Assembly (NCBI GenBank): GCA_937863905.1
Contig: CALMHV010000223.1
Span: 1-15,010, forward strand
From: an uncultured Bacillota bacterium
GTDB taxonomy: Bacteria > Bacillota > Sulfobacillia > UBA995 > UBA9673
Direction: 5' to 3'
DNA: 15,010 nt
Below the pieces are notes generated by a model. That model saw only the letters and a list, made by a program, of their open reading frames with translations, was not told the origin of the DNA and made no database searches. Of the stretch, positions 1 to 7,155 are shown piece by piece (the first letter of the stretch is position 1; every line of letters begins with the position of its first letter). The translations under genes and the position numbers were made by a program.

Positions 1-8
1 CGCCCCGG

Positions 9-272
9 CTACTTCGTCAAGGCCTTGAGCCGGCTTGCGAGACGGGACTTCTTGCGGGCCGCGGTATTGGCGTGGATGACACCCTTCCCCGCGGCGCGGT
101 CGAGAGCCTCCGTCACCAGGGGGAGCATCTTGCGGGCCAATTCGGGGTCGCGCGGGACCAGCTCTTCGAATTGCTTCACTAAAGAACGGTAGCTGGACTT
201 CACCGAGGCGTTCCGGGCGGCAGCCACCTTTGAAATGCGGGCGTGCTCCGCGGCGGACTTGATGTTCGCCAT
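9..272 (-). CDS. rpsT: 30S ribosomal protein S20
   Basis: S20 is a primary binder of 16S rRNA in the small ribosomal subunit. The 87-residue product has the family's usual length, is rich in Lys, Arg and Ala, begins with the typical ANIKSA start and carries the hallmark KGVIHANTAARKKSRL stretch at residues 63-78. The ATG at 270-272 is preceded, on the minus strand, by a strong AAGGAGG (plus-strand 280-286) at 7 bases. The stop lies 8 bases from the window edge, so any terminator is outside. Its position beside spoIIP and hrcA matches Firmicutes gene order, where rpsT commonly flanks this cluster. The gene is intact and nothing in it is unusual. Confidence 0.97.
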   Translation of the reverse strand: MANIKSAAEHARISKVAAARNASVKSSYRSLVKQFEELVPRDPELARKMLPLVTEALDRAAGKGVIHANTAARKKSRLASRLKALTK

Positions 273-346
273 CGCCAGGCCTCCTTCTATCTCGATTCTC
301 TTGCCTTTCTTTCGCCGCCTTCCTCATGCTTCCCCTGTCCTCCCCC

Positions 347-374
347 GGCATAAGCACCCGCTGCTCTCGGGCAA
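347..374 (-). promoter_or_regulatory. possible rpsT promoter
   Basis: Reading the minus strand, TTGCCC (plus-strand 369-374) is followed after 16 bases by TATGCC (plus-strand 347-352). These are partial matches to the sigma-A -35 and -10 hexamers. The site lies about 75 bases upstream of rpsT, which would leave a short leader. Both hexamers are imperfect, so this is only a candidate. Confidence 0.3.
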
Positions 375-413
375 GCTACGAACCGCTTAAGTCCAGGGAT
401 GGGAGGTGACGCT

Positions 414-755
414 GTGAGAGGCTCGTCCTGGCTGGGAGTGGTTGTCCGGTTCGTGGTTTCCGCCCTTGTCCTCATGTTCCTAGGGGCCGTTCTGCCCGGG
501 TTCCGCGTGGCTGGGTTTGTGAACGCCTTGGTCGCGGCGGTGGCCATCGCGGCCATCGGCTACATCGTGGAGGCGATCCTGGGTGACAGAATCTCGCCTC
601 AGAGCCGCGGCGTGGTCGGCTTCATCACCGCGGCCGTGGTCATCTGGGTCGCCCAGTTCTTTGTCCCGACCATGCGTGTGTCGATTCTGGGGGCTCTGCT
701 TGCATCGCTTATTATCGGCATCATCGACGCCGTCGTGCCGACCGAGCTCAGGTAG
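414..755 (+). CDS. phage holin family / YvlD-like four-helix membrane protein
   Basis: This is a small integral membrane protein of about 113 residues. Four hydrophobic segments (roughly residues 7-27, 32-55, 66-84 and 88-107) are separated by short loops, including an LPGFRVAGF turn after the first helix. This is the pattern of the 'phage holin family' (superfamily IV, YvlD-like) proteins found on many bacterial chromosomes. Despite the name they are usually not in prophages, and their role is poorly known. I chose GTG at 414 because GGAGGTGA (402-409) sits at a suitable distance before it; an in-frame ATG at 399 lies upstream of that ribosome-binding site and is less likely. The gene is divergent from rpsT and followed by a terminator-like hairpin, so it is probably monocistronic. 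The family call is fairly secure; the function is not known. Confidence 0.85.
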   Translation: MRGSSWLGVVVRFVVSALVLMFLGAVLPGFRVAGFVNALVAAVAIAAIGYIVEAILGDRISPQSRGVVGFITAAVVIWVAQFFVPTMRVSILGALLASLIIGIIDAVVPTELR

Positions 756-816
756 AAGCGTCGGTCACAAGGTGTCGGCCGTGTCCAGCCGTTGGCGGTA
801 CGGGTGCGGTCGGCTT

Positions 817-847
817 GAGGCTCCGTCTCTCCTGGGGGCGGAGCCTC
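817..847 (+). terminator. probable intrinsic terminator after the YvlD-like gene
   Basis: A perfect 9-base inverted repeat, GAGGCTCCG (817-825) and CGGAGCCTC (839-847), encloses a 13-base loop and is followed by a short pyrimidine run (ttcctt). It lies about 60 bases after the membrane-protein stop and before spoIIP. The stem is strong but the T-run is weak, as is common in GC-rich genomes. Confidence 0.65.
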
Positions 848-863
848 TTCCTTCGGCGGCCGG

Positions 864-894
864 TTGAACACTCACTCCTTCCCCGCATATACCT
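864..894 (+). promoter_or_regulatory. possible spoIIP promoter
   Basis: Just after the hairpin, GTTGAACA (863-870) is followed after 15 bases by CATATACCT (886-894). The -10-like part resembles the CATACAxT -10 of the sporulation sigma factor SigE, which drives spoIIP in Bacillus subtilis. The same bases can be read as a weak sigma-A promoter (TTGAAC, 18 bases, TATACC). Position fits spoIIP at 940; sigma specificity is inference. Confidence 0.35.
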
Positions 895-939
895 AGGACT
901 GGTTGGCTTGGGCCGACAGGGTGGGAAGGAGAACCTCCC

Positions 940-2172
940 GTGAGCTTTTCCCGGCGCCAGAGGGTCCAGCAGTCCGTCTACCGCTGGGGCGTCCTCGGCC
1001 TTCTCGCCCTTATCCTGTTCGGCATCGTCTTCCCGCTCCAGACGCTGGTGAGCCGAGAGAATTCGCTTTCCCGGGTGCTGCTCACGAGCCGCAACTGCCG
1101 GGCCATGCTGAGCCAGGCCGTCCCGTTCCTTGGCCTGCATCTCGAGACGGGAGGTCTTCCGGGCGAGGTCGGCGACACCGACAGCGCCGGCGCCGAGGTT
1201 TCCGGGGCGTCGAGGGGCATCCTGGGCTGGCTCTTCGGGGCGGTGACGGGAGTCTCGCCCGGAACGCCCTCCTCGTTCCTCTCGGCCAACCTGCCGCTCG
1301 CCCGGTCCTCGTACGCCGGGGCGATTTTCGCCTCCGGTCGCGAAGCGTCCGGTCCGGAGGGCTCGGGCACGCCAGGCTCCGGCCAGACCGGCCCGGGAGG
1401 CGGGTTGTCCCCGGGAACCGAGCCCGAGACGCCCGGTGGCGCTCCGGCGACAGGCGTCCCGAGCGACGCCGTCCTCGACGACCAGACGGCGAAACTCTAC
1501 CTCTATGGGGGCACCCAGCCCATCGTCGCCATCGTCCACACCCACGGCTCGGAGAGCTTCCTGCCGGCGGTGGCGGCCATGGCCCAGGCCAAGGACCCCG
1601 GGGCCGACACATCCGGCCTCGACTCGTTCTCCTCCGACAACTCCGTGAACATGCTGCGCGTCGGGGAGGAACTGGCCCGGTACCTGGCGGTCAACTACGG
1701 CATCGCCTGTGTCCAGTCGCGCCGCCTCCACGACGCGCAGTCGGACGGTTTCCGCCTCGGCGCGTACGAGCGCTCCCTGGAGACCATGACCGAGATCGCC
1801 CGCCGCTACCCGAGCGTCAAGATCATGCTCGACCTCCACCGGGACGCGCCCAGCCGCGACAAGACCACCGTGGTCATCGCGGGCGTCCGGACGGCCGCCA
1901 TTTGCTCCATCGTCGGCACCGACAAGCAGCTCGACAACCCGGACTGGCAGACCAACTACGACTTCGCTCGCCGTCTGGTCGCCGCGATGGAGCAGAAGTA
2001 CCCGGGGATCTCCCGGGGCATCCTCGTCCGCGACGAGCGCTACAACCAGCACGTCATGGCCCGGACCATCCTCCTGGAGATCGGCGGGCAGGAGAACACG
2101 CTCGAGGAAATCTACGCCGCCATCCGCGCGCTCGGCGACGTGCTGGCCCAGATCGTGGCCGAAGGCTTCTAG
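940..2172 (+). CDS. spoIIP: stage II sporulation protein P (peptidoglycan hydrolase)
   Basis: SpoIIP is the membrane-anchored amidase/endopeptidase that works with SpoIID and SpoIIM to thin septal peptidoglycan and drive engulfment of the forespore. The 410-residue product has a short basic N-terminus, one membrane segment (about residues 16-37), a Gly/Pro/Ser-rich linker (about 130-180) and the SpoIIP catalytic domain (about 183-410). Visible motifs are IVHTHGSE (198-205), DLHRDA (298-303) and LLEIGG (378-383), which hold the likely zinc-binding His and Glu residues. The GTG at 940 has AAGGAG (926-931) 8 bases upstream. In most Firmicutes lepA and hemW follow; here the next gene is hrcA. The gene is intact and is good evidence for a spore-former. 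Confidence 0.96.
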   Translation: MSFSRRQRVQQSVYRWGVLGLLALILFGIVFPLQTLVSRENSLSRVLLTSRNCRAMLSQAVPFLGLHLETGGLPGEVGDTDSAGAEVSGASRGILGWLFGAVTGVSPGTPSSFLSANLPLARSSYAGAIFASGREASGPEGSGTPGSGQTGPGGGLSPGTEPETPGGAPATGVPSDAVLDDQTAKLYLYGGTQPIVAIVHTHGSESFLPAVAAMAQAKDPGADTSGLDSFSSDNSVNMLRVGEELARYLAVNYGIACVQSRRLHDAQSDGFRLGAYERSLETMTEIARRYPSVKIMLDLHRDAPSRDKTTVVIAGVRTAAICSIVGTDKQLDNPDWQTNYDFARRLVAAMEQKYPGISRGILVRDERYNQHVMARTILLEIGGQENTLEEIYAAIRALGDVLAQIVAEGF

Positions 2173-2174
2173 TC

Positions 2175-2199
2175 GGCGGGGACGCGCGCGTGCCCCGCC
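2175..2199 (+). terminator. GC-rich hairpin after spoIIP
   Basis: GGCGGGG (2175-2181) pairs perfectly with CCCCGCC (2193-2199); the spacer can form a further 3-base stem (ACG/CGT). It begins 2 bases after the spoIIP stop. A second copy of the right arm (CGTGCCCCGCCC at 2189-2200 and 2210-2221) could compete for pairing. There is no T-run, so termination is plausible but not certain. Confidence 0.4.
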
Positions 2200-2242
2200 C
2201 GGCCGGCGACGTGCCCCGCCCAGCCAGCCCCCCCTCCCCGGC

Positions 2243-2272
2243 TTGACAACCTCCCGGCTACGATGGTATTTT
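2243..2272 (+). promoter_or_regulatory. sigma-A-type promoter of the hrcA operon
   Basis: A consensus -35 TTGACA (2243-2248) is followed after 18 bases by TATTTT (2267-2272) as the -10. Transcription would begin at about 2279, just ahead of the CIRCE operator at 2284, the classical arrangement for HrcA-repressed heat-shock operons. Spacing is one base longer than ideal. Confidence 0.75.
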
Positions 2273-2283
2273 CAGGCCAGCGG

Positions 2284-2310
2284 TTGGCACTCGGAAGCAG
2301 GGAGTGCTAA
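2284..2310 (+). promoter_or_regulatory. CIRCE operator (HrcA binding site)
   Basis: TTGGCACTC (2284-2292), a 9-base spacer and GAGTGCTAA (2302-2310) match the CIRCE consensus (TTAGCACTC-N9-GAGTGCTAA) at 17 of 18 positions; the only change is A to G at the third base of the left arm. It lies at the expected transcription start and in the 5' leader of hrcA. By established knowledge, HrcA binds here and represses transcription, with relief on heat stress. This is the only CIRCE I found in the window, so the downstream genes probably share it. Confidence 0.95.
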
Positions 2311-2377
2311 CAAGCTCGACTGGCCGTCGGCCGGAACGCCGGGCGGCCAGACTTGGTTGAGAGCGAGGGGGTCGGGC

Positions 2378-3421
2378 GTGACCACCCCCGAGTTGACCGA
2401 ACGCCAGAGGCGGATCCTCCGGGCCATCGTCGAGGACTACGTTTCCACGGCCGAGCCGGTCGGCTCCAAGGCCGTCGCCGGTCGCCATGTCCTGGACGCC
2501 AGCCCCGCTACCATCCGCAACGACATGGCCGCCCTTGAGGAACTCGGTTTCCTCGAGCAGCCGCACACCTCGGCCGGGCGCGTTCCCTCCGATGCCGGCT
2601 ACCGCTACTACGTGGACTGGGTCCTCGAGGAGACCCCGGTGCCCGACTGGCACGCCCGGCTCATCGACCGGGTCCTCGGCGCCAAGATGCGACAGGTCGA
2701 GTCTCTCATCCTGTCCACCGTGCATGTGCTCTCCCAAACGTCGAGCCTCATCTCCATCGTCCTCGGACCGCAGTTCGAACCGGCCTCGCTCGTGCGCGTG
2801 GAGGTTGCGCCCGCCGGCGCGGGTCGCGCCCTCCTGGCCCTCATCTCCGACGCCGGCTTTGTTGAGACGAAGCTGGTGGACCTGCCGGCCTCGCTCGACC
2901 CGGAGAACCTGAGGCGCATGACCGAACTCATCAACGGCCTTTTGGTCGGCCGGACCTGGGAAGGTCTCGACCGGCCCGGGGTGCTGCGCGACCTGAGGCG
3001 AGAGTTCAGCGGGTACGAGACCCTGCTCGACGAGACCATCGAGTTCCTCCGTTCGAGTCTGGAGCCCAGGGCCACGGAGCGGGTCTACATAAGCGGCGTG
3101 GCCCGCGTCCTCGACCTCCCGGAATTCCGGGACCTCGAGCGCACCAAGGCCGTGCTGGGCCTTCTCGACCGGGAGCAGACCGTCTCCGGCATCCTGGCCG
3201 GGCGCCTGGCGTTCGATGGCGCGACAGTCACTATCGGCCGGGAGAACAAGCGCGTCGAGATGGCCGACTGCAGCCTGGTCTCCGCCCCGTACCACGCCGG
3301 CGGAAGGGCCGTCGGCGGGGTCGCGGTACTGGGCCCCAAGCGGATGGACTACGGCCTCGTCCTGGCCCTCGTCGACCTGGTCGCCGCGAACCTCGACGAG
3401 TTTCTGGGGCGGCTGGCCTAG
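2378..3421 (+). CDS. hrcA: heat-inducible transcription repressor HrcA
   Basis: HrcA binds CIRCE as a dimer and represses chaperone operons; in Bacillus its activity depends on GroEL. The 347-residue product has the usual length. It has an N-terminal winged helix (recognition helix around SPATIRNDM, residues 42-50), the signature TSAGRVPSDAGYRYYVD (64-80), a central inserted domain and a GAF-like C-terminal part. I chose GTG at 2378 because it follows a G-rich ribosome-binding site (about 2366-2371) and gives the expected MTTPELTERQ start; the open frame extends back to a TTG at 2243, but that lies in the promoter. Normally grpE follows; here a 67-base gap leads to a thermosome-like chaperonin. 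An open question is whether HrcA here answers to GroEL or to this chaperonin. Confidence 0.96.
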   Translation: MTTPELTERQRRILRAIVEDYVSTAEPVGSKAVAGRHVLDASPATIRNDMAALEELGFLEQPHTSAGRVPSDAGYRYYVDWVLEETPVPDWHARLIDRVLGAKMRQVESLILSTVHVLSQTSSLISIVLGPQFEPASLVRVEVAPAGAGRALLALISDAGFVETKLVDLPASLDPENLRRMTELINGLLVGRTWEGLDRPGVLRDLRREFSGYETLLDETIEFLRSSLEPRATERVYISGVARVLDLPEFRDLERTKAVLGLLDREQTVSGILAGRLAFDGATVTIGRENKRVEMADCSLVSAPYHAGGRAVGGVAVLGPKRMDYGLVLALVDLVAANLDEFLGRLA

Positions 3422-3488
3422 GGGACGGCGGGGCGTTATGTGGCCCGCGCCGACCGAGGGATGACGACCTGAGGGAGGAACCCGTTTC

Positions 3489-5102
3489 TTGACCACCATC
3501 AAGCACGTCTCGAACTCCGCCGAGGTCGACGAGAAGCTCGCCGCCCTCCTCACCAACGCCAGCGCCGTCCAGGCCATCGCGTCGGCCGTCGAGGGCACGC
3601 TGGGCTCCAAGGGCCTCGACGCCATGCTCGTCGACAGGCTCGGCGACGTGGTCATCACCAACGACGGCATCACCATCCTCTCCAAGATCGAGACGAGTCA
3701 CCCGGCGGCCCGCATGGTCATCGGCATCGCCAAGGCCCAGGAGGAAGAGGTCGGCGACGGCACGACCACGGCCACCATCATGGCCGGGACCCTCCTCGGG
3801 GAAGGCGTGGCCCAGATCGTCAAGGGCGTCCCGGTGACCAAGGTCATCGAGGGTGTCCGCGTCGGGTTGGCCCGGGCCCGCGAGGCCCTGGAGGCGCTCT
3901 CGACGCCCATCAAGGGGGTGGACGACCCCCTGCTCCGTAAGGTTGCTTTCGTCGCCGGGCGGCAGCACGCCGACATCGCCGACCTGGTGGTGACGGCGGC
4001 GCGCATGGTCGGGGCGGAGAAGTTGGCCGAAAGGCACTGGAAACTCATGGACACGGTCGTCGCCCAGGCGGGCGCCGGCAACGAGGTCTTCATGGGCGTC
4101 GTGGTCGACAAGGAACGCCTGAACCAACAAATGCCCCGGGAAATCGTCAAGGCTCGCGTCCTGGTCGTGGATGACGCCCTCGAACCCGAGGAGATGGAGG
4201 AAGAGGCCCTCGGCACGGAGGCCGGCTTCAACCGCTACCTCGCGCTGAAGAGCGAGTTCCGGGAGAACCTGTCCAAGCTCGTCGAACTGGGGGTCAACGT
4301 GATCGTTGTGGACCGCGGGGTCGACGACGCGGCCGAGGAGGTCCTCACCGATGCCGGCGTGATGGTCCTCCGCCGGGTCTCCTCGCGCGAGGTCCGGCAG
4401 GTCGCCGAGCATGTCGGGGCCAGGCCCATCAAGCGCACGGGCCTTCGCCGCGAACCGGGCGACCTCGCCAGGTACCTGGGCGCCGCCGAAAGGGTCTATG
4501 AGGACGAGAAGCTCGAGCACGTGCGGTTCCTCGGCGGGGCCGGGAAGCCGATGGCTACCATCCTGGTGGGCGCGGCCACGGACGAGGTCGTCGACGAGCG
4601 GGAACGCATCGCCAAAGACGCGGCCGCGGCTGTCCAGGCGGCCCTCCGCGGTGGCGTGGTCCCCGGCGGCGGGGCGGCCGAACTGGCCGCGGCCCGGTGC
4701 CTGGAGGAGAGCCGGCGGTCGCTCAAGGGCATGGCCGGATACGGTGTGGACTGCGTCATCGAGGCCCTGCGCCGGCCCTTGGCTCAAATCGTGGCCAACG
4801 CGGGCTACAACCCGCTGGAGAAGGTGGGCGACGTCCTGGCCGCCCAGCAGGAGACGGGCAAGGCGAGCCTCGGCGTGGACTGCGACACCGGCGAGGTCGT
4901 GGACATGTTCGAAATGGGCATCCTCGACCCGACCCTGGTCAAGACCTACGCCCTGAAGGCCGCCGGTGAGATAGCCGAGGCCATCCTGCGCATAAACACC
5001 ATCATCAAGAAGCGCGAGGAGGGTGGCGGCTCGGGCGGCGCCTCAGGTGGCGGCTCGGGCGGCGGCCCAGGTGGCGCGGGAACGGGGTCGCTCGACGGAT
5101 GA
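3489..5102 (+). CDS. Group III (thermosome-like) bacterial chaperonin
   Basis: This 537-residue protein is an ATP-driven chaperonin of the archaeal/eukaryotic (thermosome/CCT) architecture, not GroEL. Evidence: KGLDAMLVDRLGDVVITNDG (residues 41-60), AKAQEEEVGDGTTTA (81-95) with the nucleotide-binding GDGTTT, a helical-protrusion segment in the apical domain (about 232-262) that forms a built-in lid in Group II enzymes, D377 in the region of the Group II catalytic Asp, PGGGA (392-396), and GVDCDTGEVVDM (462-473). It ends in a Gly/Ser tail (512-537). The TTG start has GGGAGGA (3473-3479) 9 bases upstream. Bacterial homologues, first described from Carboxydothermus hydrogenoformans, are called Group III chaperonins and lie in hsp70 operons; this context agrees. 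The gene overlaps the next one by ATGA. No co-chaperonin is expected or seen. The chaperonin call is very secure; Group III rather than recent archaeal transfer is inferred from context. Confidence 0.95.
   Translation: MTTIKHVSNSAEVDEKLAALLTNASAVQAIASAVEGTLGSKGLDAMLVDRLGDVVITNDGITILSKIETSHPAARMVIGIAKAQEEEVGDGTTTATIMAGTLLGEGVAQIVKGVPVTKVIEGVRVGLARAREALEALSTPIKGVDDPLLRKVAFVAGRQHADIADLVVTAARMVGAEKLAERHWKLMDTVVAQAGAGNEVFMGVVVDKERLNQQMPREIVKARVLVVDDALEPEEMEEEALGTEAGFNRYLALKSEFRENLSKLVELGVNVIVVDRGVDDAAEEVLTDAGVMVLRRVSSREVRQVAEHVGARPIKRTGLRREPGDLARYLGAAERVYEDEKLEHVRFLGGAGKPMATILVGAATDEVVDERERIAKDAAAAVQAALRGGVVPGGGAAELAAARCLEESRRSLKGMAGYGVDCVIEALRRPLAQIVANAGYNPLEKVGDVLAAQQETGKASLGVDCDTGEVVDMFEMGILDPTLVKTYALKAAGEIAEAILRINTIIKKREEGGGSGGASGGGSGGGPGGAGTGSLDG
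5022..5078 (+). repeat. 24-base repeat encoding the chaperonin Gly/Ser tail
   Basis: An 18-base block (5022-5039) recurs exactly at 5046-5063, with a 6-base spacer between them (24-base period), and a partial third copy starts at 5070. It encodes GGGSGG units of the C-terminal tail. Such a repeat could change length by slippage without breaking the frame. Confidence 0.8.
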
Positions 5103-5935
5103 TGGTTTTCAAGTCGGACCTTCAGGCCAGATTCGTCAAGTTCGCCCAGGCGAAGTGCCTGCCGTACCTGGTCGAACTGCCGCTCTTCAAGCCGCACGCC
5201 GAGCGTGTGGCGGTCGTCGTCCTGGGCTCGGCGGCCACCGGGCTATGCGTTCCCGGCTCCGACCTGGACATGGCGGTCATCGCCGACCAGCCGACCTACG
5301 AGGCCATCTCCCAGGACCCGGCCTGGAACGGCGGGCTGCTGTGGGAGATAAAGATAGACGGCGTCCTGTTGCAGTACCTCTGCCGGACCTACGACCGGAT
5401 CGAGGCCCTCTGCCGGTCCTTGGACGACAGCTACATCTACCACTACGGCAACGCCATCATTCTCCGGGATCCCCAGGGACGGTACGCCCAGTTCCAGGCG
5501 TGGCTCAAGGCCAACCAGGCGCAGCTCCGCAAGCAGCGGCTCGAGGGCAAACTCGACCTCTTGCGGCGTCGCTACTCTAGTTTGGGAGCCAGTCTGCGAG
5601 CTTTCGACCCCCTGGCCTCCGCGGCGACGTGCATCGAGATGATCGCCCTGGCCATCAAAGTGACGGCCTTGCTCGACGACGTGCCCTTCGACTACCGCAA
5701 GCGCCTCCTGTCCACCGGGCTGGCCGGCAAGACCGGGTACCGTATCGAGGGCGGCGTCCGGCAGCTCTTCACCCTGGCCGGGGAGATGGGGCAACTCCAG
5801 CCGGGCCTGAGCCCCTCAGCCTTCATGTTCCCGACGCGCATCGCCGCCATCATCGACATCCTTTCCGAGGAAGCGCGCAAGCAGGGTTTCCGGGTGGGTC
5901 TTGAGCGGCCCGACCCGCGCTGCGCGGAGACGTAG
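5099..5935 (+). CDS. nucleotidyltransferase-fold protein, function unknown
   Basis: This 278-residue protein belongs to the DNA-polymerase-beta-like nucleotidyltransferase superfamily, whose members usually transfer NMP to proteins, RNA or small molecules. The signature is clear: VVLGSAATG (41-49) followed by SDLDM (54-58), with D55 and D57 as metal ligands. In the next core strand ([10 protein letters not shown], 86-95) the expected third acidic ligand appears to be Gln92; D87 sits just before the strand. The C-terminal half (about 125-278) is mainly helical with no motif I recognise. Its ATG overlaps the chaperonin stop (ATGA), implying translational coupling, and it ends 11 bases before dnaJ, so it should be induced with the chaperones. 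I do not know its substrate. Possibilities are an adenylyltransferase acting on a chaperone or client, an RNA-modifying enzyme, or a binding-only domain. Confidence 0.8.
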   Translation: MMVFKSDLQARFVKFAQAKCLPYLVELPLFKPHAERVAVVVLGSAATGLCVPGSDLDMAVIADQPTYEAISQDPAWNGGLLWEIKIDGVLLQYLCRTYDRIEALCRSLDDSYIYHYGNAIILRDPQGRYAQFQAWLKANQAQLRKQRLEGKLDLLRRRYSSLGASLRAFDPLASAATCIEMIALAIKVTALLDDVPFDYRKRLLSTGLAGKTGYRIEGGVRQLFTLAGEMGQLQPGLSPSAFMFPTRIAAIIDILSEEARKQGFRVGLERPDPRCAET

Positions 5936-5946
5936 GAGGCCACCGC

Positions 5947-7122
5947 GTGGCGCCTAAGCGCGACTACTACGAGGTCTTGGGAGTCGACCGAAAGGCCTCG
6001 GAAGACGACATAAAGAAGTCCTATCGCTCCCTGGCCCGCAAGTTCCACCCCGACCATAACCCCGGGGACAAGCAGGCCGAGGAGAAATTCAAGGAACTCG
6101 GCGAGGCCTACGAGACCCTCAAGGACCCGCAGAAGCGGGCGGGCTACGACCGTTTCGGCCACGCGGCCACGGGCCGGGGCGGACCCGCGGGCTGGCCGGG
6201 CGGTGCCGGCGGCCCAGGCCAGGGCGACTTCTCCTGGTCCGGCGACGCCGGCGGCTTCTCGGGCTTCGAGGACATCTTCAGCATGTTCTTCGGCGGCGGG
6301 CTCGGGCGCCAGCAGGCGCGGCGCGGCCCGCAGCGCGGCGCCGACCTCCGGTACGACCTTGAGATAGGCCTCGAGGAGGCGGCGAAAGGGCTCGAGCGCG
6401 AGCTCGACGTGCCGCGCATCGTGGACTGCCCCATCTGCGGCGGCTCCGGGTCCAAACCCGGGACCAGGCCCGAGAAGTGTCCCGACTGCGGCGGGAGCGG
6501 TCAGGTCCGCAGCGTGCGGCGCACCCCGCTCGGCCAGTTCGTGACGAGCGGCCCCTGCTCGCGGTGCGAGGGGCGCGGCGAGATCATCAAGGAACCCTGT
6601 CCCGACTGCGACGGCCTCGGCAAGGTCCGCCGCAACCACCACATCGTCCTCAGCGTTCCGCCCGGAGTCGACACGGGCACCCGCCTGCGCATCGGCGAGG
6701 CCGGTCAGCCCGGGCTGCTGGGCGGCCCGCCCGGCGACCTTTATGTCTACGTCCACGTGCGCCCGCACAAGGTCTTCGAGCGCGACGGCGCCGACCTCCA
6801 CCTCGAGCGGCGCGTCGGTTTCGCCCAGGCCACCCTGGGAGCGGAACTGAGCATCCCCACCCTCGGCGGCGAGACCATCCTCAAGGTCCCGGCGGGCACC
6901 CAGCCCGGCACCCGCCTGCGCCTGAAGGGCAAGGGCATGCCCCACCTGCGGCGCGGCGGCAGCGGCGACCTCATCGTCCACATGGCCGTCGATGTTCCGA
7001 CGCGCCTCTCCGCCCGCGAGAAGGACCTCCTGGCCGCCTACGCGACCGAGCGGGGCGAGGCGGTGACGATGCCCGAGGGGTTTCTGAAGCGGGTCAAGGA
7101 CATCCTCAGCGGCGCGGGGTAG
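5947..7122 (+). CDS. dnaJ: co-chaperone DnaJ (Hsp40)
   Basis: DnaJ delivers unfolded clients to DnaK and stimulates its ATPase. The 391-residue protein is a full type I DnaJ: J domain (about 4-70) with HPD at 34-36, a Gly/Phe-rich region (about 75-120), four zinc-binding CxxCxGxG-type motifs (161-168, 178-185, 204-211, 218-225), then two beta-rich client-binding domains and a C-terminal helix. GTG at 5947 has AGGAGG (5934-5939) at 7 bases; the Shine-Dalgarno overlaps the stop of the preceding gene. All key residues are present, so a functional DnaK partner is expected, yet dnaK and grpE are not in this cluster. The next plus-strand gene is not prmA but a separate cassette. The stop lies within a hairpin shared with the convergent M32 gene. 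Confidence 0.97.
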   Translation: MAPKRDYYEVLGVDRKASEDDIKKSYRSLARKFHPDHNPGDKQAEEKFKELGEAYETLKDPQKRAGYDRFGHAATGRGGPAGWPGGAGGPGQGDFSWSGDAGGFSGFEDIFSMFFGGGLGRQQARRGPQRGADLRYDLEIGLEEAAKGLERELDVPRIVDCPICGGSGSKPGTRPEKCPDCGGSGQVRSVRRTPLGQFVTSGPCSRCEGRGEIIKEPCPDCDGLGKVRRNHHIVLSVPPGVDTGTRLRIGEAGQPGLLGGPPGDLYVYVHVRPHKVFERDGADLHLERRVGFAQATLGAELSIPTLGGETILKVPAGTQPGTRLRLKGKGMPHLRRGGSGDLIVHMAVDVPTRLSAREKDLLAAYATERGEAVTMPEGFLKRVKDILSGAG

Positions 7123-7140
7123 GGGAAAGTCCTCCCCTAC
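7119..7140. terminator. hairpin between convergent dnaJ and M32 genes
   Basis: GTAGGGGA (7119-7126) and TCCCCTAC (7133-7140) form a perfect 8-base stem with a 6-base loop; the left arm includes the dnaJ stop codon. A second arm, TTCCCCT (7144-7150), could pair instead with AGGGGAA (7121-7127). The gap between the convergent stops is only 33 bases. There is no clear T-run on either strand, so it may act as a weak bidirectional terminator or an mRNA 3' end. Confidence 0.45.
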
Positions 7141-7155
7141 ACGTTCCCCTTTGGC

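Noticed and set aside
414..755. Prophage remnant suggested by the holin-like protein
   Set aside because: This family is common on chromosomes outside phages, and no other phage gene, integrase or attachment repeat is present.
748..2052. Long open frame on the minus strand opposite spoIIP
   Set aside because: It is a by-product of high G/C third positions in spoIIP; the predicted protein is compositionally odd (rich in Arg, Gly, Asp, Val) and has no recognisable motif.
2243..2377. N-terminal extension of HrcA from the TTG at 2243
   Set aside because: This stretch holds the -35, -10 and CIRCE sequences and the extra residues have no family similarity; GTG at 2378 has a ribosome-binding site and gives the usual HrcA start.
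3231..4787. 518-codon open frame on the minus strand opposite hrcA and the chaperonin
   Set aside because: Both plus-strand genes are unmistakable and the antisense product resembles no family; it is a mirror of their codon bias. The same holds for 2258-3685, 9321-10508 and 12530-13843.
3489..5102. Annotation of the chaperonin as GroEL
   Set aside because: Motifs such as LDAMLVDRLGDVVITNDG and GVDCDTGEVVDM, and the helical-protrusion region, are of the thermosome type, and no groES is adjacent.
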